The notes: generated from the sequence alone by a model not told the origin. Numbered from the stretch's first letter, positions 1 to 6,946 are shown. The stretch: 10,913 nucleotides of DNA from an uncultured Anaerolineales bacterium (GCA_938008865.1 CALLJA010000474.1:1-10913); one strand, 5' to 3'. Numbers and translations: made by a program.

Positions 1-93
1 AAACAAAGGGTTGAAATACAGTACGACCATGCGTAGTACGGAGTGCAAGCATAACCAGAATATAACGTCCCGTTAATTTGTCCCGGGTCGTTT

Positions 94-119
94 TTGAAAA
101 TTGGATATATAATTATAGT
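94..119 (+). promoter_or_regulatory. Possible promoter for the ABC importer operon
   Basis: This AT-rich stretch sits about 50-70 bases before the binding-protein start. It holds a perfect -10 hexamer TATAAT (108-113), an overlapping TATAGT (114-119) and a TTGAAA (94-99). The spacing is poor: 8 bases from TTGAAA to TATAAT and 14 to TATAGT. The exact -10/-35 pairing is therefore unclear. It is the best candidate in the 165 bases before the operon. A small GAGGA/TCCTC hairpin (124-137) follows in the leader. Confidence 0.35.
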
Positions 120-165
120 GAGCGAGGAAATATCCTCCACCTACCACCCAAAAAGGAGAAAGAGA

Positions 166-1269
166 ATGCAACGAAAGGCCCTGTTCTACCTTGTGTCACT
201 GCTCGTGGTTCTTTCGATGGTCCTGACCGCCTGCGGCGGACAGCAGACCACCAGCGGCAATTCAGACGACCTGGTCTCGGCCGCGAAGGCTGAGGGCAAC
301 CTCACCGTGATCGCCCTGGCTCATTCCTGGTGCAATTACGGTGAAGCCATTGAGGCTTTCAAGGCCAAATACGGGATTGCGGTCAATGAATTGAACCCGG
401 ATGCCAGCTCCGGCGACGAGATCGAAGCCATCAAGGCCAACAAGGACAATAAAGGCCCGCAGGCCCCGGACGTGATCGACGTTGGTTACAGCTTTGGCCC
501 GCAGCTGATCGAGGAAAAACTTGTCCAGCCCTACAAGGTCAGCACTTGGGAGACCATCCCAGCCGACGTGAAGGATCCTGACGGCAACTGGTACGGCGGT
601 TATTATGGCGTGCTGGCCTTCCAGGTCAATAGCGATGTGGTCGCGAACGTCCCGCAGGACTGGTCTGACCTGCTCAAGCCCGAGTACAAGGGGCAGGTGG
701 CCCTGGCCGGTGACCCGCGCGGTTCCACCCAGGCCCAGATGTCCATCATAGCGGCCTCCCTGGCTAATGGCGGCTCGCTCGACGACGTCCAGCCTGGCCT
801 GGATTTCTTCAAGCAGTTGAACGACGCCGGTAACTTCGTGCCCGTTATCGCCAAACAGGGTACCGTGGCTTCGGGCGAGACTCCGGTCATCATGCGCTGG
901 AACTACAGCGCTCTCTCCGACCGCGACTCGCTGGCCGGCAACCCCAACATCGAAGTGGTCATTCCCAAGACCGGCGTCATCGGCGGCGTGTACATCCAGG
1001 CCATCTCGGCCTACGCTCCGCACCCGAACGCCGCAAAATTGTGGATGGAATTCATCTACTCCGACGAAGGCCAGACCTACCTCATGAAGGGCTACTGCTA
1101 CCCTGCCCGCTACAATGACATGGTCTCCCGCAACGTCATTCCCGCGGAAGTCGCCGCCGCCCTGCCGGCCGTCGAAGGCGTGGTATTCCCCTCCCTCGAC
1201 CAGTTGGTCGCCGCCGGCAAAACCATCACCGACACCTGGATGACAGTTGTTGGCGCAGATGTCAAGTAA
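166..1269 (+). CDS. ABC importer substrate-binding lipoprotein
   Basis: This is the extracytoplasmic binding protein of an importer, which captures the solute outside the membrane and passes it to the two permeases encoded next. The product is 367 residues. Residues 1-22 form a lipoprotein signal peptide (basic MQRK, hydrophobic core) ending in the lipobox LTAC, with Cys23 the predicted lipidation site. The mature part starts with a Ser/Gly/Gln-rich linker, then 'AKAEGNLTVIAL' (40-51), a common opening of periplasmic-binding fold type II proteins. 'DWSDLLKPEYKGQVAL' (165-180) and 'HPNAAKLWMEFIYSDEGQ' (286-303) are typical of the iron/polyamine/2-aminoethylphosphonate-like binding families. 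No adjacent tyrosine pair like that of ferric-binding proteins is evident in the C-terminal half, so iron is not supported. I chose ATG 166 because GGAG lies seven bases upstream and the signal peptide starts there; an in-frame start at 94 would bury the signal peptide. The substrate is unknown. Confidence 0.9.
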   Translation: MQRKALFYLVSLLVVLSMVLTACGGQQTTSGNSDDLVSAAKAEGNLTVIALAHSWCNYGEAIEAFKAKYGIAVNELNPDASSGDEIEAIKANKDNKGPQAPDVIDVGYSFGPQLIEEKLVQPYKVSTWETIPADVKDPDGNWYGGYYGVLAFQVNSDVVANVPQDWSDLLKPEYKGQVALAGDPRGSTQAQMSIIAASLANGGSLDDVQPGLDFFKQLNDAGNFVPVIAKQGTVASGETPVIMRWNYSALSDRDSLAGNPNIEVVIPKTGVIGGVYIQAISAYAPHPNAAKLWMEFIYSDEGQTYLMKGYCYPARYNDMVSRNVIPAEVAAALPAVEGVVFPSLDQLVAAGKTITDTWMTVVGADVK

Positions 1270-2170
1270 GCCCAATCTTCAACACGTAAACACCAAGCGG
1301 GACGCGCCACAAGCGCGTCCCGCCTTATCCGCCTGGCGCGACTGGCTGGGGGTGGCGCCGTTCCTGCTCTTCGCGGTTCTGTTCATCCTGCTGCCCTCGC
1401 TTTCGTTGTTTGCGGGGAGTTTCCAGGATTCGAAGGGCAACTTCACCCTTCAGAATTTCGTCGACCTGATGGACCCCTCCATTCTTGGCGCGTACTGGGT
1501 CACCATCCGTATCAGCCTGGTGACAGCCTTGGGCGGCGGCCTGCTGGGATTTATGATGGCCTACGGCGTGACAGTAGGCGGCCTTCCGCGCTGGGTGCGT
1601 TCGGCCCTTTCCACCTTTTCGGGCGTGGCCTCGAACTTCGCGGGTGTGCCGCTGGCCTTTGCCTTCATCACCACCCTTGGGCGGACGGGTATGATCACTG
1701 TGCTCTTGAAGTACATCGGCCTCGACTTGTACGATAAGGGCTTCAGCCTGTATAGTTTCTGGGGGTTGTCACTCACGTACATGTATTTTCAATTTCCTTT
1801 GATGGTCCTGACGATTACGCCCGCGTTGGACGGATTGCGCCGTGAATGGCGTGAGGCCGCCGAGAACCTGGGTGCCACGCCCGCCGAATACTGGCTCAAG
1901 GTGGCCCTGCCTATTTTGACCCCCTCCATTCTGGGGACAATGATCCTGCTCTTCGGGAACGCCTTCGGCGCATACGCCACGGCCCTCTCGCTGACGGGCG
2001 GTTTCATCAACCTGATCACCATCCTGATCGGTTCGCAGATCAAGGGCGACGTGCTACACAACGTCGGGCTGGGATACGCCCTGGCCTTTGGCATGGTGGT
2101 GGTGATGGCCGTGATGATGACGATCTACTACTTCCTGCGCCGCAGGAGCGAGAGGTGGTTGAAGCAATGA
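1259..2170 (+). CDS. ABC importer permease 1
   Basis: This is one of two inner-membrane subunits forming the translocation channel. The product is 303 residues with about six hydrophobic spans: a first span near 30-54, others near 82-105, 125-150 and 165-190, and a C-terminal pair near 222-245 and 268-293. The BPD_transp_1 EAA loop is visible at about 199-222, with 'EAAENLG' followed by 'LPILTPSI'; this loop docks on the ATPase. The N-terminal ~25 residues are hydrophilic and partly encoded by the hairpin at 1297-1323. The ATG at 1259 overlaps the binding-protein gene by 11 bases and has no strong ribosome binding site. It probably depends on translational coupling. TTG codons at 1247 and 1250 are in-frame alternatives. 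The stop overlaps the next start as ATGA. Confidence 0.88.
   Translation: MSSKPNLQHVNTKRDAPQARPALSAWRDWLGVAPFLLFAVLFILLPSLSLFAGSFQDSKGNFTLQNFVDLMDPSILGAYWVTIRISLVTALGGGLLGFMMAYGVTVGGLPRWVRSALSTFSGVASNFAGVPLAFAFITTLGRTGMITVLLKYIGLDLYDKGFSLYSFWGLSLTYMYFQFPLMVLTITPALDGLRREWREAAENLGATPAEYWLKVALPILTPSILGTMILLFGNAFGAYATALSLTGGFINLITILIGSQIKGDVLHNVGLGYALAFGMVVVMAVMMTIYYFLRRRSERWLKQ
1297..1323 (+). promoter_or_regulatory. Perfect 11-bp hairpin after the binding-protein gene
   Basis: GCGGGACGCGC (1297-1307) and GCGCGTCCCGC (1313-1323) are exact reverse complements separated by the five-base loop CACAA. The stem starts 27 bases after the binding-protein stop codon and covers codons 13-22 of the first permease gene. 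No T-run follows, so it is not a standard intrinsic terminator. Stable hairpins between binding-protein and permease genes are known to protect the upstream mRNA end or reduce downstream expression (the malE-malF region is the classic case). That role here is inference. Confidence 0.6.
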
Positions 2171-2961
2171 GGCGCAATACCTTTTGGTCCTGGTTCTGGA
2201 TGGCAGTGGGTGTGTTGTATTTCATTTTGCCGCTGGTCGCCACGTTCATCTTCTCGCTGCGCGCCAAAAAAGGCGTGTTGAGTTTCCTGGCCTACGAGCG
2301 TATTTTTCAAGACGCCAATTTTTGGGAGACCTTCACCTTTTCGCTGACGGTGGGCTTTGTAACCATCCTGGTCAGCCTTGTGCTGGTGGTCCCCACCGCC
2401 TACTGGATCCGCCTGCGCCTGCCGCACCTGCGCGGGATGATCGAGTTTGTGACCATGATGCCGTTCGTGATTCCCGCGATCGTGCTGGTTTTTGGTCTAA
2501 TTCGCGTATTCAGCGGGGCGCCGTTCTTCCTGACCAACACCTTTGTGGGCACGAACGCCTTGCTGGTGGCGGCCTATGCCGTGCTGGCGCTTCCATACAT
2601 GTTCCGTTCGGTGGACGCGGGTCTGGGAGCGATTGACGTGCGTTCTTTAACGGAGGCCGCTCAAAGTCTGGGGGCTGGCTGGCCGACCATTCTCTTTCGG
2701 GTGATTTTCCCTAATTTGCGCGTAGCCATTCTGAGTGGCGCATTCCTCACGCTGGCCACGGTCATTGGCGAGTTCACCATCGCCAGTTTTTTGGTCGGCA
2801 TCAAGGCCTTCGGTCCGTATATGTCCCTGATCGGGCAGAACAAGACCTACGAGGCTTCCTCGCTGACCATCATTTCCTTCCTGCTCACCTGGGCTTTTAT
2901 GGGGCTGATCCAACTCTTCAACCGCGGCAAGTCAGACGGCACGCTGGCGGGCGCACACTAA
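2167..2961 (+). CDS. ABC importer permease 2
   Basis: This is the second channel subunit, 264 residues, with about six membrane spans (near 9-30, 58-80, 95-115, 130-148, 188-210 and 232-250). The EAA loop is seen at 162-184 ('TEAAQSLGAGW', then 'FRVIFPNL'). 'GEFTIASFLVG' (201-211) resembles the motif in permeases of the polyamine, ferric and 2-aminoethylphosphonate-like importers. I chose ATG 2167 because it overlaps the upstream TGA (ATGA) and follows the purine-rich GAGAGGTGG by eight bases. A GTG at 2155 in the same frame would add four residues and is less likely. The basic RR at residues 2-3 fits a cytoplasmic N-terminus. Confidence 0.88.
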   Translation: MRRNTFWSWFWMAVGVLYFILPLVATFIFSLRAKKGVLSFLAYERIFQDANFWETFTFSLTVGFVTILVSLVLVVPTAYWIRLRLPHLRGMIEFVTMMPFVIPAIVLVFGLIRVFSGAPFFLTNTFVGTNALLVAAYAVLALPYMFRSVDAGLGAIDVRSLTEAAQSLGAGWPTILFRVIFPNLRVAILSGAFLTLATVIGEFTIASFLVGIKAFGPYMSLIGQNKTYEASSLTIISFLLTWAFMGLIQLFNRGKSDGTLAGAH

Positions 2962-2976
2962 TTCGAGGTTGATCTC

Positions 2977-4026
2977 ATGTCTTATCTTTCCATCAGTAAC
3001 GTTTCAAAGGTCTTCGGCGGCGTGGTCGCCGTGGAAGATTTCAACCTCGAAGTCGAGAAAGGGGAGTTCATCTCTTTCCTCGGCCCCAGCGGTTGCGGCA
3101 AGACGACCACCCTGCGTATGGTGGCAGGCTTCGAACTGCCCACCTCTGGCGAAGTGCTTTTGGATGATGAGAACATCACCTATAAATCGCCCAACGAGCG
3201 CAACGTAGGCATGGTCTTCCAATCCTATGCCTTGTTCCCGAATATGACCGTGGCGCAGAACATCGGTTTTGGCTTGCAGGTGCGCAAGGCGCCCGCCGAC
3301 GAGATCAAACGCACCGTGGACGAGATGCTTGGCTTGATCCATCTCGAAAAACACGCCGAAAAATACCCCTACCAACTCTCGGGCGGGCAGCAACAGCGTG
3401 TGGCGCTGGCGCGCGCCCTGGCCATCCATCCGCGCGTACTGCTGCTCGACGAACCGCTTTCCGCGCTGGACGCCAAGATCCGCGTGGAGTTGCGCCAGGA
3501 GATCCGCCGCATCCAGCAGAAGATGGGCATCACCACCATCTACGTCACGCACGACCAGGAGGAGGCGCTCTCGCTCTCCGACCGCATCGTGGTCATGAGC
3601 CAGGGACGCATGGAGCAGGTGGGCGCGCCTTCCGAGATCTACAACCATCCCACCACCGAGTTCGTGGCTTCCTTCGTGGGCCAATTGAACCTGCTGCCCG
3701 TCCGAGAAGTGGACCTCCAGAACGGCACCTGTAAACTCAACGGCCAGTTGGTGCGCTTCGACCATTCCGAGCCGCGCCAGATCAGCGACAAGCCGCGCCT
3801 GGCCATTCGCCCCGAGGAATTTCAGTTCGGCCAGGCCGGCGACCGCAACGTGGTGTTGGGCCGCGTGGAGGTGGTCATGTTCCTGGGCGCGGTCGTGCGT
3901 CTGCGGGTGCGCATCGGCGAGGCGCTGGTTTCGGTGGACCTGTTCAACGAGCGTAACATGGCCCTGCCGCGCGTGGGCGACGACGTAACGGTCAACTTCC
4001 CCGCGCACGCCTGCTGGATCATGTAA
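2977..4026 (+). CDS. ABC importer ATP-binding protein with TOBE-like domain
   Basis: This is the cytoplasmic ATPase that drives import. It is 349 residues, normal for the MalK/PotA/FbpC-like class. All catalytic elements are intact: Walker A GPSGCGKTT (36-44), Q-loop Q82, signature LSGGQ (134-138), Walker B RVLLLDEP (153-160, with D158 and catalytic E159), D-loop SALD (162-165) and switch His192 in YVTHDQEEA. From about residue 240 a beta-rich region follows, including 'IRPEEFQFG' and 'VVMFLGAVVRLRVRIGE'. This matches a TOBE domain, which in relatives stabilises the dimer or senses regulators. GAGG at 2965-2968 lies eight bases before the ATG, and only 15 bases separate it from the permease. 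It is the last gene of the operon. The family is certain; the transported solute is not. Confidence 0.93.
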   Translation: MSYLSISNVSKVFGGVVAVEDFNLEVEKGEFISFLGPSGCGKTTTLRMVAGFELPTSGEVLLDDENITYKSPNERNVGMVFQSYALFPNMTVAQNIGFGLQVRKAPADEIKRTVDEMLGLIHLEKHAEKYPYQLSGGQQQRVALARALAIHPRVLLLDEPLSALDAKIRVELRQEIRRIQQKMGITTIYVTHDQEEALSLSDRIVVMSQGRMEQVGAPSEIYNHPTTEFVASFVGQLNLLPVREVDLQNGTCKLNGQLVRFDHSEPRQISDKPRLAIRPEEFQFGQAGDRNVVLGRVEVVMFLGAVVRLRVRIGEALVSVDLFNERNMALPRVGDDVTVNFPAHACWIM

Positions 4027-4053
4027 CCGCCCTGACACGCCCTGAGAATCGAC

Positions 4054-4085
4054 AGGCCGCCGTCCGCAAGATGGTGGCTTTTTTT
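4054..4085 (+). terminator. Intrinsic terminator of the importer operon
   Basis: GCCGCCGTC (4056-4064) pairs with GATGGTGGC (4070-4078) in a 9-bp stem with two G-T pairs and the loop CGCAA. Seven T residues follow at once (4079-4085). It starts 28 bases after the ATPase stop codon, where an operon end is expected. Confidence 0.85.
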
Positions 4086-4098
4086 GCGTGGGAATGTG

Positions 4099-4104
4099 TA
4101 TAAT
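4099..4104 (+). promoter_or_regulatory. -10 element of a likely leaderless promoter
   Basis: A perfect TATAAT lies only six bases before the ATG at 4111. Transcription usually starts about seven bases after the -10, which puts the 5' end on or within a base or two of the start codon, with no room for a ribosome binding site. No good -35 is visible: the position 17 bases upstream falls in the terminator's arm and T-run (GGCTTT). Confidence 0.6.
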
Positions 4105-4110
4105 CATTGC

Positions 4111-4299
4111 ATGAAACGTACCTGGCGTTTGCTCCTCGCTTTGCTGGTCCTGACGATCTCCCTGGCGCTGCTGTTGTGGGGATTTTGGCCGATGCGCCGC
4201 GAGAAGTTGGTGACGCCCGTCCAGCCGTCCGACCTGACCCTGCCGACCCCGTCTTCCCTATTTCTGGACCCCGCGCCTGGCCCATGGATCCCAGCATGA
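4111..4299 (+). CDS. Small single-span membrane protein, unknown function
   Basis: The product is 62 residues and I do not recognise a named family. A basic start (MKRTWR) leads into one hydrophobic span (about 7-27, rich in Leu, ending WGFWP). A hydrophilic tail rich in Pro, Thr and Ser follows (28-62). By the positive-inside rule the tail should face outward. It could instead be an uncleaved signal anchor. The ATG at 4111 is preferred over an in-frame upstream ATG at 4084 because TATAAT lies between the two. The stop overlaps the next start as ATGA (4296-4299), suggesting translational coupling and a shared task with the lipoprotein. Support comes from the promoter, the coherent membrane segment and the overlap; short length limits certainty. 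Confidence 0.6.
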   Translation: MKRTWRLLLALLVLTISLALLLWGFWPMRREKLVTPVQPSDLTLPTPSSLFLDPAPGPWIPA

Positions 4300-5099
4300 G
4301 TCGCCGCCCGCGCCTTTTCACCCTGCTGGCCGTGTTGACGTTGATCGCGGCTGGCCTGGCCTGTTCACAAAGTACCAGCGCCTCGCCGCCGTCCGCCTCG
4401 GAATACCCGACCGCAATCGAGCCCGCCCCGGGCGACGCCCCTTCCGAACCTGGGCCAGAAACCGTACCCACGGCGGCGCCATCCCTGCCGACGCAGACAG
4501 CGGGAGGTGAAAGCGTCCCGCCGCCGCCCGCACCTGCGCCCGCCATCCCCGAACGCCGCCGCCTGACGCTCGAATTTCCTCCCGTCATCCGCGCGGGCGA
4601 TTCGGACATCATCCGCCTGACGCTCGAAGTGGACGAACAGGGCAACCTCACGCCCACTGCCATGATCGAAGGCAACCAGGTGACCGGCGAAGTGGTTGAG
4701 ATCCCCGACTTGTACGAGACACACCACGTCACCGCCGAAGCGCGCCTCGACCTGGCAGGCGTGGAGGTCAGCCCGCCCGAAACGATCAGTTCCCCGTTGC
4801 TGCCGGGCAAGGCGGTCTCGTTCTACTGGAGCGTCAGTCCGCGTGAGGCGGGTACCTTCCGCGGCACGCTCTGGCTGCACCTGCGCTTCGTAGACAAGAC
4901 CAGCGGCGAAGAAAGCCGCAGACCGATCTCGGCGCAGACGGTCGAGATCCAGGGTGCAGACCTGCTGGGATTCTCGGGCAACCTGGCCCGCACCCTGGGC
5001 GTGATCGGTTCGGTGACGGGCACGGTCATCGGTTTTCCGTTCCTCGAACAGATCCTCAAATTCGTTTGGCAGCGGCGCAGGAAGAAGCGTAGGGGATGA
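4296..5099 (+). CDS. Predicted lipoprotein with Pro-rich linker and C-terminal membrane anchor, unknown function
   Basis: The product is 267 residues with no family I can name. Residues 1-22 look like a lipoprotein signal, with Cys23 in 'AAGLACS'; the Gly at -3 is atypical for a lipobox, so lipidation is likely but not certain. Residues 24-86 are a low-complexity Ser/Pro/Ala/Glu linker. Residues 87-219 alternate hydrophobic and polar residues as in a beta-sandwich, with 'FYWSVSPREAGTFRGTLWL' (176-194) the most distinctive stretch. Residues about 224-258 are Gly-rich and hydrophobic, followed by the basic tail QRRRKKRRG. By the positive-inside rule the tail would be cytoplasmic, so the beta domain may be tethered to the membrane at both ends. 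The ATG at 4296 gives the ATGA overlap with the upstream gene; an ATG at 4284 is a less likely alternative. No ribosome binding site is seen, consistent with coupling. Confidence 0.75.
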   Translation: MSRRPRLFTLLAVLTLIAAGLACSQSTSASPPSASEYPTAIEPAPGDAPSEPGPETVPTAAPSLPTQTAGGESVPPPPAPAPAIPERRRLTLEFPPVIRAGDSDIIRLTLEVDEQGNLTPTAMIEGNQVTGEVVEIPDLYETHHVTAEARLDLAGVEVSPPETISSPLLPGKAVSFYWSVSPREAGTFRGTLWLHLRFVDKTSGEESRRPISAQTVEIQGADLLGFSGNLARTLGVIGSVTGTVIGFPFLEQILKFVWQRRRKKRRG

Positions 5100-5185
5100 T
5101 TCGGCGAAGATGCTATAAGAGGGACGACAACGAAGACTGTATTTTTGGAAGCAAGTGGAATATATGACGAATATCACCCAAAAAA

Positions 5186-5229
5186 TTGACATGCTGACAT
5201 TTCTGGCAGATTGTTCTTCATGGTACAAT
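5186..5229 (+). promoter_or_regulatory. Candidate promoter region for nuoA
   Basis: Two overlapping options lie here. The first is a perfect -35 TTGACA (5186-5191) with a weak -10 GATTGT (5209-5214) at 17-base spacing. The second is an extended -10, TGG TACAAT (5221-5229), with only a poor -35 (TTCTGG, 5201-5206). Either gives a leader of about 65-80 bases before nuoA. A direct repeat of TGACAT (5187-5192 and 5195-5200) overlaps the first -35 and could be a protein site. Apart from this I see no gene or RNA in 5100-5300. Confidence 0.5.
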
Positions 5230-5300
5230 TTGAACGCCCGTACCGCAAAAAAAATGACCATTGCAGCGCGGGGAAGATATTTTCGCCTTGGAGATGTGTC

Positions 5301-5654
5301 ATGAATCAGTGGCTATTGATAGCCTTCTTTTTTATTGTGGGGTTAATCATCCCAGTCGGCGCAATCGGGGTGGCCGCCATCCTGGGACCCAAGAAGCCAA
5401 ATCCCGTCAAGCAGGAAACCTACGAGTGCGGTCTCGAGACCGTGGGTGATAGCTGGGTGCAGTTCAAGGCCCAGTACTATATCTTTGCGTTGGTTTTCCT
5501 GATCTTCGACGTGGAGACGGTCTTCCTCTTTCCGTGGGCGGTCAAACTCGGGCAGTTGGGCTTGTTTGCTGTCATCGAAGGCATCGTCTTCATCGCCATC
5601 CTGATCGCCGGGCTGGTCTACACCTGGCGCAAGGGAATGCTGGAGTGGGCGTAG
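5301..5654 (+). CDS. nuoA: NADH-quinone oxidoreductase subunit A
   Basis: This is a small membrane-arm subunit of complex I, near the quinone site at the joint with the peripheral arm. It is 117 residues, normal for the family, with three spans (about 5-29, 62-83 and 88-110). The family hallmarks are present: 'YECGLE' (about 41-46) in the first loop and 'FLIFDVETVFLFPWA' (about 66-80). I chose ATG 5301 because GGAG lies seven bases upstream. An in-frame start at 5211 would add 30 hydrophilic residues encoded by the promoter and leader. In most bacteria nuoB follows, but here a terminator-like hairpin and then nuoH follow. Confidence 0.95.
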   Translation: MNQWLLIAFFFIVGLIIPVGAIGVAAILGPKKPNPVKQETYECGLETVGDSWVQFKAQYYIFALVFLIFDVETVFLFPWAVKLGQLGLFAVIEGIVFIAILIAGLVYTWRKGMLEWA

Positions 5655-5669
5655 CCCTTTCGTAAATTT

Positions 5670-5711
5670 AAGAAAAGGCTGAGAGGAAAATTATCCTGTC
5701 AGCCTTTTCTT
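5670..5711 (+). terminator. Terminator-like hairpin between nuoA and nuoH
   Basis: AGAAAAGGCTGA (5671-5682) and TCAGCCTTTTCT (5699-5710) are exact reverse complements, extendable by one A-T pair. Inside, AGGA (5684-5687) pairs with TCCT (5694-5697) around the loop AAATTA, with one G/G mismatch. The GGCTGA/TCAGCC core with an A-rich 5' flank and a T-rich 3' flank (CCTTTTCTTTCT) looks like an intrinsic terminator, possibly working in both directions. It starts 16 bases after the nuoA stop and ends 20 bases before nuoH, so it may lower readthrough or act as a processing or stability element. Confidence 0.65.
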
Positions 5712-5731
5712 TCTGTGTAGAGGAGCGACTT

Positions 5732-6937
5732 ATGGATTTTTTGAAGGATCCCCTCAAGCTTGCCGCTGACTGGTTGATCGGCCTGATGACGGGCTGGGGC
5801 ATGCCCGAAGGCGTCGCCACAGGTGTGGCCGCCTTTTTGGGCATCTTTGTGCTGATCGCCATCCTGATGGTGATCGACATCTTCCTGGTCTGGCTGGAGC
5901 GCAAGGTGGTGGCGCGCTTCCAGGACCGCATCGGCCCGAACCGTCTCGGTCCCTTTGGCTTGATCCAGCCCTTTGCGGACATCATCAAGCTGCTCATCAA
6001 GGAAGATATCACCCCCGCCAACGCGGACAAGGTGGTGTACAACCTGGCCCCGATGCTCTCGATGATGTCGGTGTTGATTCTGTGGGCCATCATCCCGCTG
6101 GCGCCGAACATCCTCGGCGTGGGCGTGGACCTGAACGTGGCGGCGTTGTACATCATCGCCGCGGGCGCGATCGGCACGCTATCCATCATCATGGGCGGCT
6201 GGTCGTCGAACAACAAGTTCGCCCTGCTGGGCGCCTTCCGTCAGGTGGCGGTGATGGTGTCCTTCGAGATCCCGATGGTAGCCTCGTTGTTGATCCCCAC
6301 CGTCCTGGCGGGGTCGATGGGCATGAACGCTATCATTGAGAAGCAGAACATCTGGTTCTTCATCCTCTCGCCGCTGGGCGCGTTGATCTTCCTAATCGCC
6401 GCCATCGCCGAACTGGGACGCGCTCCCTTCGACATGGGCGAGGCCGAGTCCGAGCTGATCTCGGGTTACAACGTGGAATACTCGGGCATGAAGTTCGGCA
6501 TGTTCTATGCAGGCGAACTGCTGCATGCCTTCACCTTCGGCGGTTTCTGGGGCATCCTGTTCTTCGGCGGTTATCGTTTCTTCGGCCTGGAGGATGTCAG
6601 TCCGTTCCTGTCTATTCCGATCCTGCTGTTCAAGGCCGTGATCGGTTATTGGATCATCATGTGGGTCAAGTACACCATGATGCGCATCCGCATCGACCAC
6701 ATGCTGGCCTTCAACTGGAAGTTCCTGACCCCGCTGTCCTTTGCCTTGCTGGTGGTGACCGCGCTGGTGCATGTCCTGTTCAAGGACGCCGCGCCCTGGG
6801 TGTACGGCCTGAGCATGTTCCTCTCGAACCTGATTCTTGGCTGGATCGTGGTTGAGTTTCTGCGCCGCTACAGCCGCGCGGAGCGTGAAAAGGTCGAGGG
6901 TCCCGCCAAACCCGCCATCGAAGCGGCAGGACACTAG
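5732..6937 (+). CDS. nuoH: NADH-quinone oxidoreductase subunit H
   Basis: This membrane subunit forms much of the quinone-binding chamber at the joint of the two arms of complex I. It is 401 residues, longer than the roughly 325 of the E. coli protein, mainly through N- and C-terminal extensions; the tail after about 380 is charged. The family signature 'ERKVVARFQDRIGPNRLGPF' (56-75) is intact, as is the acidic loop 'PFDMGEAESELISGY' (232-246) followed by 'NVEYSGMKFG'. 'RIRIDHMLAFNWKFLTPLSF' (318-337) is the usual late motif. In the acidic loop Gly236 stands where most relatives have Pro (PFDLPEAE). AGGAG lies six bases before the ATG. It sits after the hairpin at 5670-5711 and nine bases before nuoJ, with no nuoI between them. 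Confidence 0.96.
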   Translation: MDFLKDPLKLAADWLIGLMTGWGMPEGVATGVAAFLGIFVLIAILMVIDIFLVWLERKVVARFQDRIGPNRLGPFGLIQPFADIIKLLIKEDITPANADKVVYNLAPMLSMMSVLILWAIIPLAPNILGVGVDLNVAALYIIAAGAIGTLSIIMGGWSSNNKFALLGAFRQVAVMVSFEIPMVASLLIPTVLAGSMGMNAIIEKQNIWFFILSPLGALIFLIAAIAELGRAPFDMGEAESELISGYNVEYSGMKFGMFYAGELLHAFTFGGFWGILFFGGYRFFGLEDVSPFLSIPILLFKAVIGYWIIMWVKYTMMRIRIDHMLAFNWKFLTPLSFALLVVTALVHVLFKDAAPWVYGLSMFLSNLILGWIVVEFLRRYSRAEREKVEGPAKPAIEAAGH

Positions 6938-6946
6938 GAGAATTCG

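Noticed and set aside
11..39. TTGAAA with TAGTAC 17 bases later as a promoter
   Set aside because: The spacing is right, but the -10 lacks the conserved final T. It is over 120 bases from the gene and the AT-rich block at 94-119 is closer.
78..293. Plus-strand 71-codon frame overlapping the start of the binding-protein gene
   Set aside because: Out of frame with the lipoprotein signal peptide; the product shows no membrane segment or family feature.
262..1275. Minus-strand reading frame (337 codons) opposite the binding-protein gene
   Set aside because: Shadow of a strongly supported gene; no ribosome binding site or recognisable domain.
3004..4107. Minus-strand reading frame (367 codons) opposite the ATPase
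   Set aside because: The plus strand has an intact ABC ATPase with every motif; the antisense product is His/Asp/Gln-rich and unlike any protein. It also runs through the terminator.
4019..4810. Minus-strand reading frame (263 codons) opposite the lipoprotein pair
   Set aside because: Gly/Ser/Arg-rich product typical of reading GC-rich DNA backwards. The plus-strand genes have signal sequences, a promoter and coupling.
5111..5119. TGC TATAAG as an extended -10 after the lipoprotein gene
   Set aside because: No -35 and nearly 190 bases before nuoA; the elements at 5186-5229 are better placed.
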